From assembly GCF_006376675.1 (NCBI RefSeq), contig NZ_VEWK01000009.1:124001-188000 (forward strand): a stretch of 64,000 nucleotides of DNA. Reading direction: 5' to 3'. The notes beneath the pieces are model-generated. The model made no database searches. It was not told the DNA's origin and saw only the letters and a program-made list of their open reading frames with translations. The stretch is from Brucella pecoris (lineage in GTDB: Bacteria; Pseudomonadota; Alphaproteobacteria; Rhizobiales; Rhizobiaceae). Below are positions 9,326 to 18,101 of this stretch, piece after piece. Positions within the stretch are counted from its first letter, which is position 1. Each line of letters starts with the position of its first letter. A program made the position numbers and the translations under genes.

Positions 9326-9353
9326 ATTCCCCTATTCCCCTATTCCCCTATTC
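9326..9353. repeat. Tandem 8-bp repeat ATTCCCCT (3.5 copies) at the nfeD 3' end
   Basis: Three exact units (9326-9349) plus ATTC. On the minus strand each unit reads TAGGGGAA, and the nfeD TAG stop codon is the first of them. Confidence 0.95.
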
Positions 9354-9809
9354 AGCAACTTCAATCTCCAGAGAAACCGGATCGAAGGCAACGACCCGGA
9401 CTTCTGTTCCGGTTGGCAGATCAGGCCCTTTCACGCGCCACATCGTATCGTTGATACGGATACGCCCACGACCGTTGATGATCGGCTCCGTCAGTGTGGC
9501 GCGTTGGCCGACAAGCTGTTCGCCGCGACGATTGAGAAAAGGTTCGTCGGCGTCGGTGCTGCGTGATCCGAAGAAGCGACGTCCCGCCAGCACGAAAATG
9601 ACGGCCAGAACCAGAAAAACGACAGTCTGAAACTGCCAGCCAAATCCTGTCGTTGAAGACAGGAGAAAGGCCAGTGCACCCGTTACAAGTGCAGCAAGCC
9701 CGAACCAGATGAAGAAAAAGCCGGGCGCCGAGATTTCCAGAATGAGCAGAACCAGCCCGAAAACGAGCCAGTTCCAGATGCCGAGACCGGACAGAAACTC
9801 AACAATCAT
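9348..9809 (-). CDS. nfeD: NfeD-family membrane protein (short form)
   Basis: 153 residues. Three hydrophobic segments lie in the first 85 residues (for example GIWNWLVFGLVLLILEI), followed by a C-terminal OB-fold-like NfeD domain (about 90-153) with GRIRINDTMWRVKGPDLPTG. This is the short form without the N-terminal ClpP-like protease domain. It lies downstream of a stomatin-type gene on the same strand, the usual pairing, and probably acts with that membrane scaffold. The 130-bp gap between the two is filled by two intergenic repeats. Confidence 0.9.
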   Translation of the reverse strand: MIVEFLSGLGIWNWLVFGLVLLILEISAPGFFFIWFGLAALVTGALAFLLSSTTGFGWQFQTVVFLVLAVIFVLAGRRFFGSRSTDADEPFLNRRGEQLVGQRATLTEPIINGRGRIRINDTMWRVKGPDLPTGTEVRVVAFDPVSLEIEVAE

Positions 9810-9824
9810 GACGCCCTCCCTCTG

Positions 9825-9877
9825 TTTGTACGCATTACCCTACGCGAAGCTGCTTTGCACTTTTGCCAGAAATGCTC
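9825..9877. repeat. Intergenic repeat, type A
   Basis: It has the same pattern as at 6458: TACGCATTACCCTACGCGAAGC then TTTGCACTTTTGCCAGAAATGCTC. It lies in the nfeD-stomatin gap, directly joined to a type B copy. Confidence 0.7.
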
Positions 9878-9880
9878 CAT

Positions 9881-9942
9881 CTTTTTGTTTTTACGCGCAT
9901 CTTCCTCCGAAAACCGTTTCACACTTTTCGGGATGTGCTCTA
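9881..9942. repeat. Intergenic repeat, type B, supplying the stomatin gene stop codon
   Basis: It contains CCGAAAACCGTTTCACACTTTTCGGGATGTGCTCTA, nearly identical to 30260-30295 and close to 50957-50990. On the minus strand it starts TAGAGCACATCCCG, and that TAG is the stop codon of the stomatin-like gene. Confidence 0.85.
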
Positions 9943-10929
9943 GCGCCCCGCGGTTGGAACGCTACGTGAGCGGGAAGGTGTCGGCGGCTGCGGTGCCGGA
10001 TCGATCGGCCCGCTGCCATCACCAAAAACTTCCTTGGCAATTGCGCCAATACCGCCAAGCGAGCCGATGAGAGCGCTTGCCTCAAGCGGCATCAGCACCA
10101 CTTTCTGGTTCTTGGCGCTGGCGATGTTGCTCAAGGCTTCGGTGTATTTTTGCGCCACGAAGTAATTGAGCGCCTGCACATTGCCGTTGGCAACGGCATC
10201 GGAAACCATGGTGGTGGCTTTCGCTTCGGCTTCAGCGAGGCGCTCGCGTGCCTCTGCTTCGCGCTTGGCTGCTTCCAGTTTGCCTTCAGCTTCGAGAATC
10301 TGCGATTGTTTCTGGCCTTCAGCACGCAGAATTTGTGCGTTGCGATCGCCCTCGGCCTCCAGAACCTGCGCGCGCTTGTCACGCTCGGCCTTCATCTGGC
10401 GCGCCATCGAGGTGACGATATCTGCTGGTGGATTGATATCCTTGATTTCCACGCGGGTCATCTTGAGACCCCACGGGTGCGCTGCTTCATCAACGACCCG
10501 CAGCAGGCGGTCATTGATCGCGTCGCGGTTTGACAGCAGCTCATCAAGATCCATCGAGCCCATGACCGTGCGGATGTTGGTCATGGTCAGATTAAGGAGC
10601 GCATATTGCAGGTTCGCTACCTGATAAGCCGCCTGTGCTGCATTCAGCACCTGATAGAACGCCACGCCATCGACGCCGACGATAGCGTTATCGCGGGTGA
10701 TGACCTCTTGCGTCGGCACATCGAGCACCTGCTCCATCATGTTGAGGCGCGCACCGATGCGGTCGAAGAACGGTACGATCAGGTTCAGGCCTGGATTGAG
10801 CGTACGCGTATAGCGACCGAACCGTTCGACCGTGTAGTTAAACCCTTGCGGCACGGTCTTGATGCCGGCAAACAGCGTTGCCAGAACCAGTGCGGCCAGA
10901 ATGAGCAGCGTGATATCGAAACCGGTCAT
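9940..10929 (-). CDS. qmcA: SPFH/Band-7 (stomatin-like) membrane protein
   Basis: 329 residues. One N-terminal membrane segment (about 5-25) is followed by the Band-7 domain beginning at TVPQGFNYTVERFGRYTRTL. A long Ala/Glu/Lys-rich coiled coil (about 180-250) and a proline-rich tail complete it. It forms oligomeric scaffolds in inner-membrane microdomains and partners with NfeD, encoded next on the same strand. The symbol follows E. coli QmcA by resemblance. An 8-bp repeat array lies just upstream of its start codon. Confidence 0.85.
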   Translation of the reverse strand: MTGFDITLLILAALVLATLFAGIKTVPQGFNYTVERFGRYTRTLNPGLNLIVPFFDRIGARLNMMEQVLDVPTQEVITRDNAIVGVDGVAFYQVLNAAQAAYQVANLQYALLNLTMTNIRTVMGSMDLDELLSNRDAINDRLLRVVDEAAHPWGLKMTRVEIKDINPPADIVTSMARQMKAERDKRAQVLEAEGDRNAQILRAEGQKQSQILEAEGKLEAAKREAEARERLAEAEAKATTMVSDAVANGNVQALNYFVAQKYTEALSNIASAKNQKVVLMPLEASALIGSLGGIGAIAKEVFGDGSGPIDPAPQPPTPSRSRSVPTAGR

Positions 10930-10939
10930 TGTCTTTCCT

Positions 10940-10975
10940 TAAGGCAATAGGGCAGTAGGGCAATAAGGCAGTAGG
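10940..10975. repeat. Degenerate 8-bp tandem repeat upstream of the stomatin gene
   Basis: Units TAAGGCAA, TAGGGCAG, TAGGGCAA, TAAGGCAG and a partial TAGG (consensus TARGGCAR). It has the same period and stop-bearing layout as the arrays at 9243 and 9326, but a different sequence. Confidence 0.85.
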
Positions 10976-11020
10976 TGGAATCTATCACAGGTCAGAACAT
11001 ACTGTCCTATTCCCTTCAAT

Positions 11021-12073
11021 CTAAACCCATCCCTGTAATTCGCGGCGCACCAGTGTCTCGATGACCTTCATGCCGTCTTCGCTGTCGTTGAGACAAGGAA
11101 TATGGCTGAAATTCTCGCCGCCATTTTCAAGAAATTCTTCAGCGGCCTCGTTGCCGATCTCATCCACCGTTTCCAGACAGTCGGCAACGAAACCCGGATT
11201 GAGAACAGCCATCGACTTGACCCCGTGCTTGGCCAGCTCTTCCACCGTTTCGTCCGTATAGGGTTGCAGCCATTCTTCCGGGCCGAAGCGCGACTGGAAT
11301 GTGGAGCGAAACTGGCTGTCATCAAGGCCCAGCCGCGCCTGCAACAGGCGCGACGTTTCAAGACATTGCTGACGATAGGGATCGCCCTTGTCCGAGTAGC
11401 TTTTCGGAATACCGTGGTACGAAGCGAGAACCACTTCCGGCTTGAAAGAAAGCGTTTCCAGATGCTTCTCGATGGAGCGGGCCAGTGCTTCGATGTAAAC
11501 GGGTTCCGTTTCATAGGACGGCACGATGCGCACAGCCGGTTGGAAACGCTTTTTCATAAGCGCTTCGAAGAACTTGTCGTTCACTGTCGCGGTGGTCGTT
11601 GCCGAATATTGCGGGTAGAGCGGAAACATGACGATCCGCTCGCAACCTTGCTGCAGCAAACGATCAGTTACGCTTTCGATGGATGGCTGGCCATAGCGCA
11701 TCGCCCAGTCCACGACCACATTTGGATGGTCGGCAAGTGCCTTGGCAAGCTTCTCGCCCTGCGCGCGCGTATAGGTCCGCAACGGAGATTCGTTTTTCTC
11801 GCGATTCCAGATGCGGTCGTAAAGCTTGCCGGAACGTTTCGGGCGGGTGTTGAGAACGATGCCGTAGAGGATCGGATACCAGATCAGGCGGGGCCATTCG
11901 ATGACACGGCGATCCGAAAGAAACTCGGCCAGATAGCGCCGCATCGGGCCGTAACTCGTGCCATCCGGCGTGCCGAGATTGACCAGCAGAACCCCGACTT
12001 TCGGCAGGTTTACCTGCATCTCAGGCTTGGTTGTCTGGCTGGGCTTCTCCTGCACTTTATCCATCTCACTCAT
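11021..12073 (-). CDS. hemH: Ferrochelatase
   Basis: 350 residues, normal for the family. The N-terminus has VGVLLVNLGTPDGTSYGPMR and the middle has the active-site region SYHGIPKSYSDKGDPY. The C-terminal motif includes NPGFVADCLETVDEI with conserved Cys and Glu. It inserts Fe2+ into protoporphyrin IX to make haem at the inner membrane. About 20 polar residues precede the domain and may be a start-site overcall. The neighbours are unrelated, so it is probably transcribed alone. Confidence 0.95.
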   Translation of the reverse strand: MSEMDKVQEKPSQTTKPEMQVNLPKVGVLLVNLGTPDGTSYGPMRRYLAEFLSDRRVIEWPRLIWYPILYGIVLNTRPKRSGKLYDRIWNREKNESPLRTYTRAQGEKLAKALADHPNVVVDWAMRYGQPSIESVTDRLLQQGCERIVMFPLYPQYSATTTATVNDKFFEALMKKRFQPAVRIVPSYETEPVYIEALARSIEKHLETLSFKPEVVLASYHGIPKSYSDKGDPYRQQCLETSRLLQARLGLDDSQFRSTFQSRFGPEEWLQPYTDETVEELAKHGVKSMAVLNPGFVADCLETVDEIGNEAAEEFLENGGENFSHIPCLNDSEDGMKVIETLVRRELQGWV

Positions 12074-12192
12074 CTTCCGACTCCTGTTCAGCCGGAAAAC
12101 TAGAGAAAAAAAGACAAATTACAATCCTGACAATTGCCGCTGGCAAAATTCTGTCGGCGCAGATGTTTTCCGCACCGTAAATATTTGAAATT

Positions 12193-12297
12193 TAGAGCAT
12201 TTACAGCAAAAGTGCGAAGCGGTTTTGCGTAGGATAATGCGGAAAAACAAATAGTTAGAGCGGTTCCGACGATTCGATAAGAACCGGAACCGCTCTA
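12193..12297. repeat. Composite palindromic repeat, types A + C
   Basis: TAGAGCATTT...AAAGTGCGAAGCGGTTTTGCG (type A, reversed) is followed by a hairpin AGAGCGGTTCC (12257-12267) / GGAACCGCTCT (12286-12296). The same two-part arrangement recurs at 54282-54387. Confidence 0.85.
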
Positions 12298-12314
12298 AAC
12301 AAGATATCGGGTGC

Positions 12315-12695
12315 TTACCCTACCGCCTTGCGCGTCAGGGAGAAGCGTGAACCCGATGACGACGTACAGTTGAGCTGCGCCGGCGACACGAGCGCGCAGT
12401 TCACTTTCGACGACGTGCCGCGCACGATGGAGCGCATGTCGATTTCGACAAGCTGCGGCGACTGGTAACGGTAGTTGCCCTCGGCCAGCTTCTCGTTCGT
12501 GTCGGTGGCGCGGGTTTCGAAAATGCCGCCGTTGAACGATGAGACGATGCCGTTTGGATCAACCCAGCTACCTTCGATCCCAGCCGGGCCACGGGAGACG
12601 GTCGGAGTATTGCCGCCGACCGGGCCGGTCGTTTCACACGCGGCCAACGCCAGCGACATGACTGCAAGAGGGGCAATGATGCGGAAGCGTTTCAT
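12315..12695 (-). CDS. omp10: Outer membrane lipoprotein Omp10
   Basis: 126 residues from the ATG at 12695, with GGAGAG eight bases upstream; a more upstream in-frame ATG at 12710 lacks this. The lipobox LAAC at about residues 17-20 marks the lipidation cysteine. The mature part (GPAGIEGSWVDPNGIVSSFN and a C-terminal region with two cysteines) is close to my recollection of Brucella Omp10, a minor outer-membrane lipoprotein. The domain resembles small protease-inhibitor-like lipoproteins, but its function is not established here. Confidence 0.85.
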   Translation of the reverse strand: MKRFRIIAPLAVMSLALAACETTGPVGGNTPTVSRGPAGIEGSWVDPNGIVSSFNGGIFETRATDTNEKLAEGNYRYQSPQLVEIDMRSIVRGTSSKVNCALVSPAQLNCTSSSGSRFSLTRKAVG

Positions 12696-12801
12696 ATCCA
12701 TGCTCTCCATTGGGAATGATTACGTGTGATGAATTGAAACTTGCACGAAAACAAGCCCTCATTGTGAGGATTACGCAATTGTTGCGAAACTGCCGCAATG
12801 A

Positions 12802-12827
12802 AAACTGCCCGATTTTTGCCGGGCAGT
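12802..12827 (-). terminator. Terminator of the homospermidine synthase gene
   Basis: AACTGCCCG (12802-12810) pairs with CGGGCAGTT (12819-12827) over an 8-nt loop. It lies 10 nt past the stop on the minus strand, followed by a short T-rich stretch. Confidence 0.75.
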
Positions 12828-12836
12828 TGTTTCAGT

Positions 12837-14282
12837 TTAGCGCACCAGAATATTCCGGAACTGCCACGGATCCTTGGTGTCGAGGTCTTCCTTGAACAAA
12901 TGGCCACGACCTTCCAGTGGCGTCCAGTCGGTATAATATCCGTTCACCGGGCCAAGATATTGCATCTGGACTTCGAGACAGCGGCGGTAATCCATTTCAT
13001 CGGTCTCGACAATGCCGCTTCTCGGGTTTTCCAGAGCCCAGACCATACCTGCCAGAACGGCTGAAGAAACCTGCAGGCCGGTCGCGTTCTGATAGGGAGC
13101 AAGCTTGCGCGCGTCCTCAACGGTTAGCTGCGAGCCGTACCAATAGGCATTCTTCTCATGGCCATAGAGCAGAACGCCAAGTTCATCGCTACCATCCAGA
13201 ATTTCGTGTTCTTCCAGAACGTGCTGCACCGGCTGCGCCCGGCCAGCGGCGCCGAACATCTCGTCAAGCGCCAGAATGGCGTCATTGCCCGGATGATAGG
13301 CGTAATGGCAGGTCAGACGGAAGTCGAGCTTGCCCTTCTTGTCGCGCAGCGTGAAGAAATCGGCGATCGAAATCGCTTCATTATGGGTGACCAGCAGGCC
13401 ATATTGCGCGCCGAGCGTCGGGCACCAGGAGCGAATGCGGGTATTGCCGCCGGGCTGTTCGAGGAAGATCGCAGCCTTGTTGCCCTTCTTCTGCTTGCGA
13501 GCATTCTTGGGCATCCATTTTTCATGGCTGCCCCAGCCAAGCTCTGCCGGCTGCAAGCCTTCGGCAATGAACCCTTCCACAGACCACGTGTTCCAGAACG
13601 TATTGAAAGGCTTCGGCTCCTTGGCGCGCTGGGTATCGCGTTCCGCGATGTGGATACCCCTGACGCCAGCCTTCTTCATCAGCTTCGCCCAGCCGTGACG
13701 ATCATCCGGCGCCGGTTCGGTGAAATCGAGCTTCAGTTCGGTCGCAAGGTCAACGAGCGCTTTCTTGACAAACCACGACACCATGCCCGGATTGGCGCCG
13801 CAGCAGGAAACGGCGGTCGATCCGCCGGGGTTCTTGCGCTTTTCGGCGCGAACGGTTTCGCGCAGCGCATAATTGGTGCGCGAGGCATTGTCGGCCTCTT
13901 CATCGAAATAGAAACCGAGCCAGGGCTCCACCACCGTATCGATGTAGAGTGCGCCATGCTCTCGGGCGTAACGCATCAAGTCGAGTGATCCGGTATCGAC
14001 CGAAAGATTGACGACGAAAGGCTGGCCTTCCGTTTCCTTTAGCAGAGGACCAAGGACCTTCTTGTAGTTATCCTTGGTGATTGCTTCCTTGATGAAGCGA
14101 ATGCCCTTGTCATCGAGGATCTTGCGATTGGCTTCGCTCGGATCGATCACGACCATGCGCGATTTGTCGAATTTGAAATGACGCTCAATCAGCGGCAGGG
14201 TACCGCGCCCGATCGACCCAAAGCCGATCATGATGACGGGGCCGGTTATCTCACCATAGACTTGCCATTTCGCTTTCGCCAT
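12837..14282 (-). CDS. hss: Homospermidine synthase
   Basis: 481 residues. The N-terminal Rossmann motif reads VIMIGFGSIGRGTLPLIERH. Family-typical segments follow: ALYIDTVVEPWLGFY, AVSCCGANPGMVSWFVKKAL and EMDYRRCLEVQMQYLGPVNG. The enzyme uses NAD+ to join two putrescines, or spermidine plus putrescine, into sym-homospermidine, the typical long polyamine of many Rhizobiales. An ornithine decarboxylase that would supply putrescine lies 20 kb away in the same window. It is probably monocistronic. Confidence 0.93.
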   Translation of the reverse strand: MAKAKWQVYGEITGPVIMIGFGSIGRGTLPLIERHFKFDKSRMVVIDPSEANRKILDDKGIRFIKEAITKDNYKKVLGPLLKETEGQPFVVNLSVDTGSLDLMRYAREHGALYIDTVVEPWLGFYFDEEADNASRTNYALRETVRAEKRKNPGGSTAVSCCGANPGMVSWFVKKALVDLATELKLDFTEPAPDDRHGWAKLMKKAGVRGIHIAERDTQRAKEPKPFNTFWNTWSVEGFIAEGLQPAELGWGSHEKWMPKNARKQKKGNKAAIFLEQPGGNTRIRSWCPTLGAQYGLLVTHNEAISIADFFTLRDKKGKLDFRLTCHYAYHPGNDAILALDEMFGAAGRAQPVQHVLEEHEILDGSDELGVLLYGHEKNAYWYGSQLTVEDARKLAPYQNATGLQVSSAVLAGMVWALENPRSGIVETDEMDYRRCLEVQMQYLGPVNGYYTDWTPLEGRGHLFKEDLDTKDPWQFRNILVR

Positions 14283-14431
14283 TTTCTTCCTCTCAGATGC
14301 CGCAGAATTGCGGTGTCGGGTTATCCTTAGCCGGGTTTAGCTTATGTGCGGGAACGATAACACAACTTCATAGAAAGAAAGAAACAACACAAACCTATGA
14401 CATCAATACATGTTTAACGTGTTTTAGGATT

Positions 14432-15127
14432 TCAGCCTTCAACCAGCTTCGCGCGGATCATACCGCGCAGCGAATTGCCGACGAGAATGTTGCGCGCGTT
14501 TTTCAGTGCATCGACAGTAACGATACCCTCTTCGACGACGCTGTTTTTCAGCAATTCGCGGCGCAGCACTCCGTCCAGAAGACCGCACGAAAGTGCGGGC
14601 GTCGTGCAGGTTGTGCCGCCAACATCGAGAAATATCGACGTAATGGTTCCTTCGCAGACTTCGCCGCGATCATTGAGCAGGATGACTTCGTCGATCTCCG
14701 CCGGAGAATATTCTTCGCGCGCGGCGATATATGCCTGCCGTCGCGTCGTCTTGTGGCGCAACAGGGTGTCGTTGTGATCGAGGTGCGTATGTGCAATTGC
14801 GATCCGCCAGATCGTCTGGGATGGCAGCGGTTCGTAAGGGATGCTGGAGACCGTAGCGACCCCGTCCGGCGCAAGTGTCAGGCGCACCTTCAAAGCCTGT
14901 TCACCAGTTCCGCTTTCCGCTACTTTCTGCCGGATAGCTTCCATATTGCAGGAGAACCCGAGTTCACGGGCAGAATTCTCAAGGCGCGCCATGTGCAGAT
15001 CGAAACGCAGCACGCCCGAGAGCGGTTCCCAGCGTATGGTTTCGATCAACTGGTAATCCGGCTCTATCAAAACGACTTCAGCTCCGTCTGGTTGGATAGA
15101 GCTGCGAACCGTGCTTTCAGAAGACAT
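14432..15127 (-). CDS. pabC: Aminotransferase class IV protein, probable aminodeoxychorismate lyase
   Basis: 231 residues with class IV aminotransferase features: LIETIRWEPLSG, the stretch DEVILLNDRGEVCEGTITSI, and the C-terminal GLLDGVLRRELL. It follows pabB on the same strand and overlaps its 3' end by 61 bp. With PabB it would convert chorismate via aminodeoxychorismate to p-aminobenzoate for folate. The long overlap suggests the start may be further downstream, but no better-supported start is visible. A branched-chain or D-amino-acid aminotransferase role is less likely given the context. Confidence 0.8.
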   Translation of the reverse strand: MSSESTVRSSIQPDGAEVVLIEPDYQLIETIRWEPLSGVLRFDLHMARLENSARELGFSCNMEAIRQKVAESGTGEQALKVRLTLAPDGVATVSSIPYEPLPSQTIWRIAIAHTHLDHNDTLLRHKTTRRQAYIAAREEYSPAEIDEVILLNDRGEVCEGTITSIFLDVGGTTCTTPALSCGLLDGVLRRELLKNSVVEEGIVTVDALKNARNILVGNSLRGMIRAKLVEG

Positions 15128-16230
15128 TCCTCGTACTCCGCTTGCGCCGTGGAATCGAAGACCACGCCGCCCCCGACATTGAAGATCGCACGATTTTCAT
15201 CCAGAAGCGAGATCGTGCGAATAGCGACGTTGAAACGCATCCGCCCGCTCGGCTCGATCCAGCCGAGCGACCCGCAATAGATGTCGCGCGGCGCGGATTC
15301 CAGCTTGTGGAGGATTTCCATGGCGCTGATCTTGGGTGCGCCGGTGATGGAACCACACGGGAAAAGGGCAGCAAAAAGCGTACGCAGCGGCAGGTCTTCT
15401 TTCAGCCTGGCCCGTACACGGCTGATCATCTGGTGTACGGTGGGGTAGGTTTCTACGCGGAACAATTCCGGCACATCGAGCGACCCCACTTCGCTGACGA
15501 GCGAAATGTCGTTGCGAAGCAGATCGACGATCATGCGGTTTTCGGCCTGGTTCTTCGGATCGTTCAGCAGAAACAGACGGTTCCGCTCGTCTTCTTCGGG
15601 CGTCGCACCGCGCGGCATGGTGCCTTTCATCGGATGGGTTTCAATCCAGCCGTCGCCGTCGACCTCGAAAAAGAGTTCCGGCGAACGCGACAGGACAATC
15701 GGACCACCAAGATCACAATAAGTCGCGTAGCGTACCGGCTGACGCTTCGCGAGCATATTGAAAAGGATCAGCGGGTCGCCGCTCCATTCCGCACGGATCG
15801 GAAAGGTGAGATTACCCTGATAGCAGTCGCCTTCGCGCAGATGGCGGTGAAGTCGCTCGAAACGCGGCGCGTAGTCGTCAAACGACCACTGTGCAACAGG
15901 GGCACGCAGAAAGGTGGCATTGTCCTCGTCGCGACGGTGCACAAACTGGTCGGAAGGGCCATCGAACACACCGAAGCAGAGAAGCGGTGCGTTGCGCCCT
16001 TCGGGCAGCAGCGGTTTCAGCTTGGGCTCGAGAAGATAGCCGGCTTCATAGGACAGATAACCCGCAAGCCATTTTCCGGCGTCGTGGGCTTTCTGTATCG
16101 CATTCCATGCGGGTTCGAATTCATCTGGCGTGTCGGCGCGGATGATCGATGAGGGGGCCGTGAAGAGCACATCGCGGCCCGCCTTGTCATCCCGGAACAG
16201 GATAAGCGGCTTATTGCTTTGGTGAGTCAC
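15067..16230 (-). CDS. pabB: Aminodeoxychorismate synthase component I
   Basis: 387 residues. The chorismate-binding domain fills the C-terminal two thirds, with ETHPMKGTMPRG, the DLLRNDISLV motif and PCGSITGAPKISAMEIL. The N-terminal part is shorter than in anthranilate synthase, as usual for this PabB subgroup. It aminates chorismate with a glutamine amidotransferase partner that is not in this window. The gene runs directly into pabC, with a 61-bp overlap. The 8-bp gap to the upstream pepF gene suggests they may be cotranscribed. Confidence 0.9.
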   Translation of the reverse strand: MTHQSNKPLILFRDDKAGRDVLFTAPSSIIRADTPDEFEPAWNAIQKAHDAGKWLAGYLSYEAGYLLEPKLKPLLPEGRNAPLLCFGVFDGPSDQFVHRRDEDNATFLRAPVAQWSFDDYAPRFERLHRHLREGDCYQGNLTFPIRAEWSGDPLILFNMLAKRQPVRYATYCDLGGPIVLSRSPELFFEVDGDGWIETHPMKGTMPRGATPEEDERNRLFLLNDPKNQAENRMIVDLLRNDISLVSEVGSLDVPELFRVETYPTVHQMISRVRARLKEDLPLRTLFAALFPCGSITGAPKISAMEILHKLESAPRDIYCGSLGWIEPSGRMRFNVAIRTISLLDENRAIFNVGGGVVFDSTAQAEYEECLLKARFAALSNQTELKSF

Positions 16231-16238
16231 GCAAGTGC

Positions 16239-18101
16239 TCAGTCTTCCATGGCTTCAAGCTCGTCGATGATACCTTCGATCACCGACAGGCCCTTGCTCC
16301 AGAAATCCGGATCGCTCGCATCCAGACCGAACGGTGCAAGCAGTTCCTTATGATGCTTGGTGCCGCCAGCCTTCAGCATGTCGAAATACTTCTGCTGGAA
16401 GCCCTTTTCCGAGTTCTGGTAGACCGCATAAAGCGAGTTCACCAGACAATCGCCGAAAGCATAGGCATAAACATAGAACGGCGAGTGGATGAAATGCGGG
16501 ATATAGGTCCAGAAGGTCTCGTAACCTGGATTGAGATTGACCGCATCGCCAAGGCTTTCGCGCTGCACATCCATCCAGATTTCGCCGATGCGCTCAGAGG
16601 TCAGTTCGCCTTCGCGGCGCTCGGTGTGGACACGGCGTTCGAACTGGTAGAAGGCAATCTGGCGCACGACCGTGTTGATCATGTCCTCGGCCTTCTGCGC
16701 CAGCATAGCCTTGCGTTCGCGCTTGTCTTTCGTGCGCTCCAGAAGCGAGCGGAAAGTCAGCATTTCGCCAAATACGGATGCAGTTTCAGCAAGGGTCAGC
16801 GGCGTTGAAGCCATCAGCGCGCCTTGACCGCCCGCCAGAACCTGATGCACGCCATGGCCCAGCTCATGTGCCAGCGTCATCACATCGCGCGGCTTGCCCA
16901 TATAGTTGAGCAATACGTAAGGATGCGCCGACGGAACGGTCGGATGCGCAAATGCGCCCGGCGCCTTGCCGGGCCGAACCGGCGCGTCGATCCAGTTCTT
17001 GTCGAAGAAATCCTTGGCAATCGCGGCCATTTCCGGCGCGAAATTGCCATAGGCGGAAAGCACGGTTTCGCGCGCGTCATCCCAAGGGATCAGCGCTTGC
17101 GGCGTTTCCGGCAGCGGCGCGTTGCGATCCCAGTTTTCAAGCTTTTCGAGGCCAAGCCATTTGGCTTTCAGGGCGTAATAACGGTGTGAAAGGCGTGGAT
17201 AGGCGTCCTCGACTGCCTTGGCGAGAGCATCCACAACGTCCCGCTCGACGCGGTTGGCGAGGTGGCGGCTGTCGGCGATGTCCTGAAAACCGCGCCAGCG
17301 ATCGGAAATTTCCTTGTCCTTGGCGAGCGTATTGGTGATCAGCGTGAATGTGCGCAGATTTGCGCCAAAAGTCTTCGCCAGGGCTTGCGATGCCTTTTTG
17401 CGCACAGCACCATCGGCATCCTGAAGCATGTTGAGCGTCTGCTCAATGGCCAGTTCTTCGCCATCGACTTCAAAGCGCAGGCTCGACATGGTTTCATCGA
17501 ACAGTCGGTTCCAGGCGCTATAGCCGGTGATCGATTTTTCGTGGAAGAGCTGCTCCAGCTTGTCATCGAGCTGGTATGGTTTGTCCATGCGCAGATCGGT
17601 GAGCCATGGGCGGTAGTGGCCGATGGCTGCATTATCGCTCATCGCCTTTTCGAGCACCGCATCATCGATACGGTTCAGCTCCAGGCCGAAGAAAATGAGA
17701 TGGGTGCTGGCGTCGGTCAGCTTTTGCTGCATATCGCCGAAAAGTTTCATACGCTTCGGGTCGGTCGTATCACCGTAGTAATAGAGGCCTGCGAAGGAGC
17801 CGATACGGCCCATCAGCTCGTCCAGCCCTTCGAATTCCTTGACTGCATCAGCAAAGTTACCGCCATTGGTCTTGGCCGCCTCATTGCCAAGCTTGCCTTT
17901 CCAGCGTTCCTCGAACGCTGCTGCCTCTTTCATGGCTTTTTCGATATCGTTCTTCAGCTCGGCGCTGTCTGCAGATGGATAAAGATCACCCAGATTCCAT
18001 TCCGGCAGATCGCCGAGGCCAGTCTTTTCGGCTGCAACCGCATCACCGGCGGGCGCGCGCAAAACCTTGTTGAAGGAAAGGGATTCTGAAAAGCGGGTCA
18101 T
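16239..18101 (-). CDS. pepF: Oligoendopeptidase F, M3 family
   Basis: 620 residues from the ATG at 18101, seven bases after AGGAG; the ATG two codons upstream is too close to that site. The zinc-binding motif LAHELGHGVHQ (HEXXH) lies at about residue 400. The M3B N-terminal region precedes it and the typical ETASVFGEML segment follows, supplying the third ligand Glu. It is a cytosolic metallopeptidase cutting short peptides. There is no signal peptide. It lies upstream of pabB-pabC with a small gap, with no obvious metabolic link. Confidence 0.93.
   Translation of the reverse strand: MTRFSESLSFNKVLRAPAGDAVAAEKTGLGDLPEWNLGDLYPSADSAELKNDIEKAMKEAAAFEERWKGKLGNEAAKTNGGNFADAVKEFEGLDELMGRIGSFAGLYYYGDTTDPKRMKLFGDMQQKLTDASTHLIFFGLELNRIDDAVLEKAMSDNAAIGHYRPWLTDLRMDKPYQLDDKLEQLFHEKSITGYSAWNRLFDETMSSLRFEVDGEELAIEQTLNMLQDADGAVRKKASQALAKTFGANLRTFTLITNTLAKDKEISDRWRGFQDIADSRHLANRVERDVVDALAKAVEDAYPRLSHRYYALKAKWLGLEKLENWDRNAPLPETPQALIPWDDARETVLSAYGNFAPEMAAIAKDFFDKNWIDAPVRPGKAPGAFAHPTVPSAHPYVLLNYMGKPRDVMTLAHELGHGVHQVLAGGQGALMASTPLTLAETASVFGEMLTFRSLLERTKDKRERKAMLAQKAEDMINTVVRQIAFYQFERRVHTERREGELTSERIGEIWMDVQRESLGDAVNLNPGYETFWTYIPHFIHSPFYVYAYAFGDCLVNSLYAVYQNSEKGFQQKYFDMLKAGGTKHHKELLAPFGLDASDPDFWSKGLSVIEGIIDELEAMED

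Noticed and set aside
9243..9353. Possible CRISPR array
   Set aside because: Repeats are 8 bp and directly tandem with no spacers, so it is a simple tandem repeat.
11102..12103. 333-codon plus-strand frame opposite hemH
   Set aside because: Entirely antisense to ferrochelatase, which has all family motifs.
15067..15127. Possible frameshift or fusion between pabB and pabC because of the 61-bp overlap
   Set aside because: Both frames are full-length with intact motifs; the overlap is best explained by an overcalled start of pabC.
15142..16152. 336-codon plus-strand frame opposite pabB
   Set aside because: Antisense shadow; no motifs, and pabB is clear in the other strand.
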